This document shows positions 1 to 4,650 of a stretch of DNA of 5,434 nucleotides, in pieces. Source of the stretch: Acidimicrobiales bacterium (GTDB lineage Bacteria > Actinomycetota > Acidimicrobiia > Acidimicrobiales > RAAP-2); the NCBI GenBank assembly GCA_030044045.1, contig JASHWO010000180.1, positions 1 to 5,434 on the forward strand. The letters run 5' to 3'. Position 1 is the first letter of the stretch. Every line of letters starts with the position of its first letter. The translations under genes were made by a program, and so were the position numbers. The notes beneath the pieces were generated by a model, which saw only the letters and a program-made list of their open reading frames with translations, did not search any database and was not told where the DNA came from.

Positions 1-491
1 CCGGTGAAGGCCAGGCCCCACAGGCCGCTGAACGCCATGAAGGCCAGCACCCCGGGCAGGCCGGTCTCGAACCGGACCCCCACGGCGTAGCCCATGGCCA
101 GCACCGGGACGCACAGCGCCAACACCACCACCAGGTCGGCGGTCATCAGCCCCCAGAGCAGGGCCACCCGACGGACCGGGGTCAGGCACAGCCGGTCGAA
201 GTACCCGCCCTGGACGTCGGTCACCAGCGCCGGCGCCCGGGTCATCCCGGTCACGGCGAAGGCGATGGCCATGGGCACGAGGAAGGCCTTGTAGTCGAGG
301 GCGCTCACCACCCCGGCCACCTTCTCCAGGGCCCCCAGGTTGACCGCGTAGAAGAAGGCGGGGACGAAGACGGCCGGCAGGACGGCGACCGGCTCCCGGG
401 GGATCTGGCGCAGGGCCCGGCCGGCCACGCACCCCACGTCCCGGAGGAAGCCGTTGGGCCGGGTGTCCAGGACCAGGGGGGTGGCGGCCAT
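1..491 (-). CDS. ABC-2 type permease, DrrB-like (partial, runs off left edge)
   Basis: This is the N-terminal 163 residues of the membrane subunit of an ABC exporter, expected to sit in the cytoplasmic membrane and partner the ATPase encoded just upstream on the same strand. A soluble N-terminus of about 33 residues precedes hydrophobic segments at roughly 36-52, 69-83, 110-138 and 146-163. Between the second and third segments lies D92-VQGGYFDRLCLTPVRR, matching the cytoplasmic DxxxGxxxRLxxTPxRR motif typical of ABC-2/DrrB permeases. The ATG (491-489) overlaps the ATPase stop as TGATG, and a GGGAGG ribosome-binding site (504-499) sits 7 bases before it, so translation is probably coupled. 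The family is usually around 250-280 residues, so roughly the C-terminal third is missing beyond the window. The substrate is unknown; drug or lipid export is inferred from the family. The family call is solid. Confidence 0.88.
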   Translation of the reverse strand, partial: MAATPLVLDTRPNGFLRDVGCVAGRALRQIPREPVAVLPAVFVPAFFYAVNLGALEKVAGVVSALDYKAFLVPMAIAFAVTGMTRAPALVTDVQGGYFDRLCLTPVRRVALLWGLMTADLVVVLALCVPVLAMGYAVGVRFETGLPGVLAFMAFSGLWGLAFT

Positions 492-1504
492 CAGGCGGCC
501 TCCCGGCCGGCCAACCCCGAGCCGGTCAGCTCGTGGAAGACGTCGTCCAGGGTGGGGGTGCGCAGCGTCAGGCTGGTCACCTGCACCCGGGCCCGGCCGA
601 GCTCCAGGGCGACCGGGCTGAGCAGGCCGGGACCGTCGTCGGTGTGCACCACCAGCCTGCCCCCCTCCAGCCGGGCCGCCTGCACCGACGGGAGCCGCCG
701 GAGCCGGTCCAGCGCCTCCAGGGCGGTCCCCTCCACCTCCTCCACCTCGGCCACGATCAGGTCGCTGCCCACCTGGCGCTCGAGTTCCCTGGGCGGTCCC
801 TCGGCCACCAGCCGGCCGCCGTCGATGATCCCTACCCGGTGGGCCAGCTCGTCGGCCTCCTCCAGGTACTGGGTGGTGAGGAAGATGGTCATGCCCAGCT
901 CCCGGTTCAGCCGGCGCACCTCGGCCCACACGTGGCTGCGGCTGATCGGGTCCAGGCCGGTGGTCGGCTCGTCCAGGAAGAGGACCTCGGGGGCGTGCAC
1001 CAGGGCCGCCGCCAGGTCGAGCCGGCGGCGCATCCCGCCCGAGTAGGTGCCGATGCGCCGGTCGATGGCCGACCCGATGTCCACCAGGTCGAGCACCTCG
1101 GTCAGCCGGGCCCGCCGCCGGGCCCGCCGCAGGCCGTAGAGGCGGGCCTGCAGGGTCAGCAGCTCCCGCCCGGTCTGGCGCTCGTCCAGGGCGGCCTCCT
1201 GCAGGGCCACCCCGGTGCGCAGCCGCACCTGGCGGGGTTCGGCCACCACGTCGTGCCCGGCCACCCGGGCGGTGCCGGCACTCGGCCGGAGCAGGGTGCA
1301 GAGCATGCGGACCAGGGTGGACTTGCCCGCCCCGTTCGGACCGAGGAAGCCGTAGATCTCGCCACGGCGCACCGCCAGGTCGACCCCGTCCACCGCCACC
1401 GTCGCCCCGAAGCGCCTGACCAGGCCGAGCGCCTCGATGGCCGGCGGTCCCTGGTCGCCGGAGGAGGAGCCTGCGGGCGTCACATACTTGTTGGTATCCA
1501 ACAT
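491..1504 (-). CDS. Daunorubicin-resistance (DrrA)-type ABC transporter ATP-binding protein
   Basis: The 337-residue protein powers export through the ABC-2 permease encoded next. All nucleotide-binding motifs are visible: Walker A GPNGAGKST (55-63), Q-loop Gln102, signature YSGGMRRRLDLA (154-165), Walker B EVLFLDEP (173-180) and D-loop TGLDP (182-186). The usual H-loop histidine is replaced by Gln212 in LTTQYLEEAD, as in DrrA proteins. A C-terminal domain ends with the family-typical TLDDVFHELTG (318-327). I chose the ATG at 1504 because a -10-like box ends 7 bases before it. The open frame continues upstream to 2176, but that stretch is Ser/Arg-rich, antisense to tetR and unlike any ABC protein. 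GTG at 1483 is an alternative start giving 330 residues. The gene is divergent from tetR, with 19 bases between start codons, and is very probably repressed by TetR. The substrate cannot be told. Confidence 0.93.
   Translation of the reverse strand: MLDTNKYVTPAGSSSGDQGPPAIEALGLVRRFGATVAVDGVDLAVRRGEIYGFLGPNGAGKSTLVRMLCTLLRPSAGTARVAGHDVVAEPRQVRLRTGVALQEAALDERQTGRELLTLQARLYGLRRARRRARLTEVLDLVDIGSAIDRRIGTYSGGMRRRLDLAAALVHAPEVLFLDEPTTGLDPISRSHVWAEVRRLNRELGMTIFLTTQYLEEADELAHRVGIIDGGRLVAEGPPRELERQVGSDLIVAEVEEVEGTALEALDRLRRLPSVQAARLEGGRLVVHTDDGPGLLSPVALELGRARVQVTSLTLRTPTLDDVFHELTGSGLAGREAA
1484..1497. promoter_or_regulatory. TetR-type operator 1
   Basis: ATACTTGTTGGTAT is an imperfect palindrome with ATAC/GTAT arms. 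It belongs to a 16-base direct repeat (1482-1497 against 1501-1516) with two mismatches and a 19-base period. It covers codons 3-7 of the ATPase gene and the predicted tetR -35 box, so a bound repressor would block both transcripts. Confidence 0.65.
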
Positions 1505-1516
1505 ACTTGCTAGTAT
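1488..1516 (+). promoter_or_regulatory. Predicted leaderless promoter of tetR
   Basis: On the plus strand, TTGTTG (1488-1493) is followed by a 17-base spacer and TAGTAT (1511-1516, matching the actinobacterial TAnnnT pattern). Seven bases then lead to the GTG at 1524. No ribosome-binding site is seen, so the transcript probably begins at or near the start codon. The -35 box falls in operator 1 and the -10 box in operator 2, which predicts autorepression. Confidence 0.5.
1503..1516. promoter_or_regulatory. TetR-type operator 2
   Basis: ATACTTGCTAGTAT has perfect 5-base arms, ATACT/AGTAT, around TGCT. It is the better of the two operator copies and covers the predicted -10 boxes of both divergent promoters. 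The arms are strikingly AT-rich in this GC-rich DNA, as expected for a conserved regulatory site. Confidence 0.7.
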
Positions 1517-1541
1517 TAGCCAGGTGGAGCATCGTTGGCAA
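1512..1541 (-). promoter_or_regulatory. Predicted leaderless promoter of the ABC exporter operon
   Basis: On the minus strand, TTGCCA (1541-1536, five of six to TTGACA) is followed by an 18-base spacer and AATACT (1517-1512, four of six to TATAAT). Seven bases then lead to the ATG at 1504. No ribosome-binding site lies upstream of that ATG, which fits leaderless transcription as is common in actinobacteria. The -10 box lies inside the second TetR-type operator, and the -35 box lies inside the first codons of tetR. This is a prediction from spacing and consensus only. Confidence 0.5.
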
Positions 1542-2216
1542 GACCACCCGCCCGGGGTGGACGCTCGCATCACCCCCCTCACCCCCGAGCGCCGGCGGCA
1601 GATGACCCGCCAGCTCCTGCTGCAGGCGGCGGCCGAGGTGTTCGGCCGGCAGGGGTACCACGGGGCCACCCTGGACGAGGTGGCGGCAGCGGCCGGCTTC
1701 ACCAAGGGAGCGGTGTACTCCAACTTCAAGAGCAAGGAGGACCTGCTGCTGGCGTTGCTGGAGGCCCTGCACCGGCAGGAGATGGACGAGGTGCGCACCC
1801 TGCTGGACGCCTCGGAGGTGCCGGCGACCGAGCGCCTCTCGGACTTCCTGGTCCTCTTCCCCCCGCCCGGGGACCGGATGGGGGACCACTCGCTGTACCT
1901 GGAGCTGTGCCTCCATGCCCGGACCAACCCGGAGATGCGGCTGCGCCTCGCCGAGTTCGACCGGACCATCGTGGCCTCCCTGACCGCCCTGCTGGAGTCC
2001 GAGCGGCCCCGGCAGGGGCTGGAGCCGCTGGCCTCGGCCGAACGGACCTCGAGGATCGTCCTGGCCCTGATGCGGGGCATCGTCCTGATGCGGGAGATCG
2101 ACCCCGAGCAGGTGGACGAGCAGCTGCTGGAGACGGCCATGGGCTTCCTGGCGGGCGCCCTCACCGGCGGCGGCACGCCTCCTGGAACGCCCGGCGGAAC
2201 GCCCGGCGGTGTCTAG
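1524..2216 (+). CDS. TetR-family transcriptional repressor of the adjacent ABC exporter
   Basis: The 230-residue protein has a TetR_N DNA-binding domain at about residues 22-80. An initial helix (RRRQMTRQLLLQAAAEVFGRQGY) leads into the helix-turn-helix TLDEVAAAAGFTKGAVYSNF (49-68), followed by KSKEDLL. The rest is a helical ligand-binding and dimerisation domain, with YLELCLHARTNPEMR near 123-137. The length is normal for the family. I chose GTG 1524 because it lies 7 bases after a TAnnnT box. GTG 1557 is an alternative, and ATG 1437 would place the operators inside the gene. The product probably represses itself and the divergent exporter and is released by the exported compound or a mimic; this is inferred from the layout. 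The last 16 residues are a low-complexity Gly/Thr/Pro tail encoded by a 12-base tandem repeat, which looks like a late addition to the reading frame. Confidence 0.92.
   Translation: MEHRWQDHPPGVDARITPLTPERRRQMTRQLLLQAAAEVFGRQGYHGATLDEVAAAAGFTKGAVYSNFKSKEDLLLALLEALHRQEMDEVRTLLDASEVPATERLSDFLVLFPPPGDRMGDHSLYLELCLHARTNPEMRLRLAEFDRTIVASLTALLESERPRQGLEPLASAERTSRIVLALMRGIVLMREIDPEQVDEQLLETAMGFLAGALTGGGTPPGTPGGTPGGV
2184..2209. repeat. 12-base tandem repeat at the tetR 3' end
   Basis: GGAACGCCCGGC occurs twice in tandem (2184-2195, 2196-2207) and encodes the GTPG-GTPG tail of TetR. The second copy with its flanks (CGGAACGCCCGGCGG, 2195-2209) is identical to 15 bases at the tRNA-Thr 3' end (3041-3055), in direct orientation. 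Confidence 0.8.
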
Positions 2217-2222
2217 TGCCAC

Positions 2223-2242
2223 GACATGGTGGACACCATGTC
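2223..2242. repeat. 20-base near-perfect palindrome in a TGTC/GACA-rich patch
   Basis: GACATGGTG and CACCATGTC form perfect 9-base arms around GA. Five TGTC or GACA tetramers fall within 2210-2250, and GACAT recurs at 2247-2251. The site lies between the convergent tetR and RibD-like genes. As RNA it could fold into a hairpin with a four-base loop and serve as a terminator, but no T-run follows. A transposon-end remnant or a protein-binding site is equally possible. Confidence 0.6.
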
Positions 2243-2324
2243 TCAGGACATCAGCGAGGAAACGGGGCGCCGGTATGCGCTGGGAGAGGCGTTCAAATGG
2301 CTCGTCACCTCCGGCGGGTGGTGA
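2226..2324 (+). pseudogene. Possible remnant of an IS3/IS481-like transposase start (32-codon ORF)
   Basis: An ATG at 2226 opens a 32-codon frame, with a second ATG at 2238, ending in TGA at 2322-2324. Its middle part, MSQDISEETGRRYALG, resembles the DISExTGRxYG stretch near the start of many IS3-type OrfB transposases, from memory of that family. The similarity stops abruptly and no transposase catalytic region follows, so at most this is a decayed fragment. It overlaps the palindrome, which would suit an element end. It could equally be a chance reading frame in the gap between tetR and the RibD-like gene. Confidence 0.22.
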
Positions 2325-2337
2325 GGAGTCGTGGGTC

Positions 2338-2955
2338 CTACTCCTCGATGGCGAGGTTGCCGTACGTGGGCACGCCGGCGGTCTCGTAGGTGAGGTGGAG
2401 CGTGCCGCTCGGGTAGGTGACCGATTCGGTGAGGCGCAGCGCCGTGGGCACGGTCCCGCCGGCGAACACCTGCTTGCCACTGCCGAGCAGCAACGGGTAC
2501 ACCCACAGGTTCATCCGGTCGACGAGGCCGAAGCGCAGCAGAGACTGCAAGAGGTCGAGACTGCCGATGACGTGGACTTCGTCATGGCGCCCCTTGAGGG
2601 CAGTGATGCTCTCGGCGAGGTCGTCGGCGACGAGCGTCGACCCCGGCCAGGCGAGAGCGCCGGCGAGCGTGCGGCTGGCCACGTACTTGGGAACGCCGTT
2701 GAGCAGGCGGGTGAACGGGATCTCCTGCGGAGCGCTCGGCCAGTAGCCGGCAAAGATCTCGTAGGTCCTTCGCCCGAGGAGCAGGGCGTCCATGCTTCTC
2801 GCTTGCTCGAAGATGACCCCGCCCGACTCCTGGTCCGCCAGTGGCGCCTGCCACCCGCCGTGCGCGAAGCCGCCGTCGCGGTCCTCGTCGGGCCCCCCAG
2901 GCGCCTGTGCCACGCCGTCGAGCGTCACGAACTCGGTCACGATGAGCTTGCCCAT
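2338..2955 (-). CDS. RibD_C / dihydrofolate-reductase-like family protein
   Basis: The 205-residue protein matches the standalone RibD C-terminal domain family (YyaP/YwjB-like reductases with a DHFR fold, expected to bind NADPH). Recognisable stretches are the opening MGKLIVTEFVTLDGVAQAPGG (1-21), the LLLGRRTYEIFAGYWP helix (58-73), ASRTL (93-97), the nucleotide-binding-like HVIGSLDLLQSLL (128-140) and DRMNLWVYPLLLGSGKQVF (146-164). The length is typical. The ATG at 2955 follows AAGGAG (2967-2962) with 6 bases between, which decides the start over the open frame reaching 3036. Members are often annotated as dihydrofolate reductase, but the true substrate is generally unknown, and the gene is alone here with no folate or riboflavin neighbours. 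The gene is convergent with tetR. Its GC content (62-75% per line) and less biased codons differ from the flanks, consistent with recent acquisition. Confidence 0.9.
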   Translation of the reverse strand: MGKLIVTEFVTLDGVAQAPGGPDEDRDGGFAHGGWQAPLADQESGGVIFEQARSMDALLLGRRTYEIFAGYWPSAPQEIPFTRLLNGVPKYVASRTLAGALAWPGSTLVADDLAESITALKGRHDEVHVIGSLDLLQSLLRFGLVDRMNLWVYPLLLGSGKQVFAGGTVPTALRLTESVTYPSGTLHLTYETAGVPTYGNLAIEE

Positions 2956-2997
2956 GGCGTGCTCCTTGCCCGGTGGCGATGCGTTCCTCCCGCGGTC

Positions 2998-3018
2998 ACT
3001 GCGTGTCATCAGCGCAGT
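2998..3018 (-). terminator. Weak hairpin downstream of tRNA-Thr
   Basis: ACTGCG and CGCAGT form a 6-base stem around a 9-base loop, between the tRNA 3' end and the RibD-like gene on the same strand. There is no T-tract, so intrinsic termination is doubtful; it may only be a processing or attenuating structure. Confidence 0.22.
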
Positions 3019-3040
3019 AGCCCATTGACCTGGCACTTCT

Positions 3041-3055
3041 CGGAACGCCCGGCGG
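3041..3055. repeat. Candidate attachment-site copy at the tRNA-Thr 3' end
   Basis: CGGAACGCCCGGCGG is identical to 2195-2209. Twelve of its bases (3044-3055) are the tRNA 3' terminus. Site-specific integrases often recombine at tRNA 3' ends and leave such a direct repeat at the far boundary. The attachment-site role is inferred, as no integrase gene is visible. Confidence 0.35.
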
Positions 3056-3118
3056 GACTTGAACCCGCGACCTCCGGCTTACAAGGCCGGTGCTCTAACC
3101 GTTCTGAGCTACGGGCGC
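3044..3118 (-). tRNA. tRNA-Thr (anticodon UGU)
   Basis: The minus strand from 3118 folds as a complete cloverleaf. The acceptor stem is GCGCCCG/CGGGCGT with a G1-U72 wobble. The D stem is GCTC/GAGC, with GG in the loop. The anticodon stem is CCGGC/GCCGG around CTTGTAA, with TGT at positions 34-36. A five-base variable loop AGGTC is followed by the T arm GCGGG-TTCAAGT-CCCGC and discriminator U73. Anticodon UGU reads ACA (and by wobble other ACN) threonine codons. CCA is not encoded (CCG follows), so the CCA tail must be added enzymatically. The 3' end is part of a 15-base repeat shared with the tetR 3' end. Confidence 0.95.
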
Positions 3119-3136
3119 ACGGCACTGCGCCAGCGC

Positions 3137-3156
3137 CCCGACCGGCGCCGGTCGGG
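3137..3156. repeat. Perfect 20-base palindrome upstream of tRNA-Thr
   Basis: CCCGACCGGC is followed directly by its exact reverse complement GCCGGTCGGG. It lies 19 bases before the tRNA 5' end and 78 bases before the next plus-strand gene. It could be a hairpin in the tRNA leader, a terminator-like stem without a T-run, or an operator. The remainder of 3119-3234 shows no promoter I can defend. Confidence 0.55.
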
Positions 3157-3234
3157 ATGCACACTAATCCCTCTGCCGCTTGTCGCGAGCCGCTGGCGAG
3201 ATCTCCGGCAAGTTCCTCCGGCCAGCATGGGCCG

Positions 3235-3954
3235 ATGACCATGCCCACCACCCTCCCCCACCTCCCGGCCAGCCCGCCCGACCCCGGCCGGCCCGGCCGG
3301 CCGGTGGTCCTGCCCGGCTCGCCGCCACGGGAGGCACCGGCCACGCCGGAGATCCTTCGGGTGGTGCCCTGGGAGGACCCGCTGGTCGACGCCACCGGCG
3401 TGGACGTGCAGTCGGCCTACGTGGAGATCTTCTGGCTCCCGATGCTCGGCCCCTCGGCCACCTGGCTGTTGCGGCGACTGGCCGAGGGATTGTGGCGCGC
3501 CCCGACCGGCTACGACCTCGACCTGGAGCAGGCGGCCCGGTCGCTGGGGCTCGGCGGGGTCGGTAGCGGCCGCTCCCCCTTCCGGCGGGCCATGGCCCGC
3601 TGCACCCGCTACGGCACCGCCCGTCACGTGGCGCCTCGGGTCCTGGCCGTCCGGCGGCGCCTGGCCACCGTGCCCGAGCGGGCCCTCCTGCGGCTCCCCC
3701 CGTCGCTCCAGGAGCAGCACCGTCGGTGGGCGGCGACGGCCCGGAGCGGGGCCGACCTGGCGACCGCCCGCCGGCGGGCCCGGGCGCTCGCCCTGGACAT
3801 GGCCACCGTGGAACCGGAGCCTGCCGCCCTGGAACAGCGGCTGCTGCGCTGGGGCGTGCACCCGGCGCTGGCCTTCGAGTCGGCCGAGTGGGCCATGGCC
3901 CGGCTGCGCCACCCGGCCGGCACCCGGCCCGACCCCTGGCCGGAACGGCCGTAG
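3235..3954 (+). CDS. Uncharacterised actinobacterial protein, possible winged-helix-like core
   Basis: I do not recognise a named family. The 239-residue product (237 if ATG 3241 is used) starts with a Pro-rich disordered segment (4-38). A conserved-looking core follows: VPWEDPLVDATGVDVQSAYVEIFWLPMLGPSATWLLRRLAEGL (about 44-86), then a GYDLDLEQAARSLGLGG segment (92-108) and SPFRRAMARCTRYG (114-127). The alternation of helices and the short DLDLEQAARSLGL helix suggest a helix-turn-helix or winged-helix domain, but this is inference. The C-terminal half is Ala/Arg-rich and helical, with a second compact helical stretch at 197-224. There is no signal peptide or membrane segment, so it should be cytoplasmic. 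No clear ribosome-binding site precedes either ATG. It lies 54 bases upstream of the membrane gene pair on the same strand and could share a transcript. Third-position G/C is strong, supporting real coding. Confidence 0.75.
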   Translation: MTMPTTLPHLPASPPDPGRPGRPVVLPGSPPREAPATPEILRVVPWEDPLVDATGVDVQSAYVEIFWLPMLGPSATWLLRRLAEGLWRAPTGYDLDLEQAARSLGLGGVGSGRSPFRRAMARCTRYGTARHVAPRVLAVRRRLATVPERALLRLPPSLQEQHRRWAATARSGADLATARRRARALALDMATVEPEPAALEQRLLRWGVHPALAFESAEWAMARLRHPAGTRPDPWPERP

Positions 3955-3991
3955 CAGCGCGAGAATCGGGGGAGCGACCGCCGATGGTCGA

Positions 3992-3999
3992 GGGGGAGG
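3992..3999 (+). promoter_or_regulatory. Strong ribosome-binding site of the first membrane gene
   Basis: AGGGGGAGG-type purine tract ending at 3999, 9 bases before the ATG at 4009. It fixes this start and is the strongest such site on the plus strand of the window. Confidence 0.6.
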
Positions 4000-4008
4000 T
4001 CACCGCCT

Positions 4009-4650
4009 ATGAGCAGCACGATCGAGGCCGGCCCGCCACTGCCCGACGAGCAGGCCGGTCCGGCGGTCCCGGCCGCGCCGGGCGGCCCGCCGCCGGTCCC
4101 CGACTTCGCCATCGTCCCCCGGATGGGCGTAGCCATCGCCGCGGCCATCCTCGTGCTCCTGGTGGTGTCCATCGCCGGCAACTGGCTCTGGCCGCTCGAC
4201 TTCTTCCACGTGGCCGGGGGCGGCCTCTGGACCGGGATCGACCTCTTCGTGGGCCTGGCCGTCGGGCCGATCATCGCCCGTATGTCGGTGCCGGCCCGGG
4301 TGGAGTTCTCCGTCCGGTTCATGCCGAAGATGCTGGTGATCATGCCCACCCTGGTGATCGTCACCCTCGCCGCCGGGTACCAGCTCGCCCGCCACCTGGG
4401 CAACCTGGCGCCGGGCTCGCCGCTCCACGGCTGGATCGTCGCCTCCTACGTGGTGGTGGGGGTGATGACCGTGATCGCCCTGGGCCTGCTGGAGCCAGCC
4501 AACCTGGCGGTGCTGTTCGAGCTGAAGAAGGAACGGCCCGACGGCGAGCGGATCGGTCGCCTGATGCGGATCTTCGTCTACACGGCCGGGATCACCGGGA
4601 CCATGCAGGTGGCCACCCTGGTGATCATGTCCAAGCTGGCCAGCGGATGA
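4009..4650 (+). CDS. Five-segment integral membrane protein, CopD/DUF2269-like
   Basis: The 213-residue protein has a Pro/Ala-rich soluble N-terminus (1-35) and about five membrane helices near 40-60, 66-90, 107-128, 141-163 and 187-208. The second helix begins FFHVAGGGLWTGIDLFVG (65-82). This His-x-x-Gly-x-x-x-Trp-x-Gly pattern is reminiscent of CopD and DUF2269-type membrane proteins, some of which bind heme or copper; His67 is the obvious ligand candidate. PKMLVIMPTL (106-115) and LLEPANLAVLFELKKE (160-175) are other distinctive stretches, the latter leading into a charged cytoplasmic loop. Its stop overlaps the next start as ATGA, so the two proteins are probably made together and may form a complex. 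The family assignment rests on motif resemblance only; 'conserved membrane protein' is the safe name. Confidence 0.85.
   Translation: MSSTIEAGPPLPDEQAGPAVPAAPGGPPPVPDFAIVPRMGVAIAAAILVLLVVSIAGNWLWPLDFFHVAGGGLWTGIDLFVGLAVGPIIARMSVPARVEFSVRFMPKMLVIMPTLVIVTLAAGYQLARHLGNLAPGSPLHGWIVASYVVVGVMTVIALGLLEPANLAVLFELKKERPDGERIGRLMRIFVYTAGITGTMQVATLVIMSKLASG

Noticed and set aside
533..1513. Long plus-strand open frames opposite the ABC ATPase
   Set aside because: The Pro/Gln/His-rich translation has no motifs and is the expected mirror of a GC-rich gene on the other strand.
1505..2176. Upstream extension of the ABC ATPase reading frame (about 224 extra residues)
   Set aside because: It is Ser/Arg-rich, antisense to a convincing TetR gene, and has no domain of any ABC protein; the normal N-terminus begins near 1504.
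3025..3030. TTGACC as a -35 box on the plus strand
   Set aside because: No -10-like sequence lies 16-18 bases downstream; that position is inside the tRNA acceptor stem.
3161..3168. TAGTGT (minus) or ACTAAT (plus) as -10 boxes for the tRNA or the unknown gene
   Set aside because: Neither has a convincing -35 partner at the correct spacing.
2209..3234. Plus-strand open frame joining tetR's end to the unknown gene, including the peptide ERPAGLEPATSGLQ
   Set aside because: That peptide is the well-known false translation of a tRNA gene, and the rest is antisense to the RibD-like gene. Only the part from 3235 is kept.
3109..4428. Long minus-strand open frames opposite the unknown and membrane genes
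   Set aside because: Compositionally biased Arg/Gly/Pro/Ala translations with no motifs; the plus-strand frames have hydrophobic segments and ribosome-binding or coupling signals.
3726..4646. N-terminal extension of the His-tail membrane protein
   Set aside because: It is out of frame with two genuine genes and has a Gly/Arg/Pro-rich junk composition; the ATGA overlap at 4647 is the natural start.
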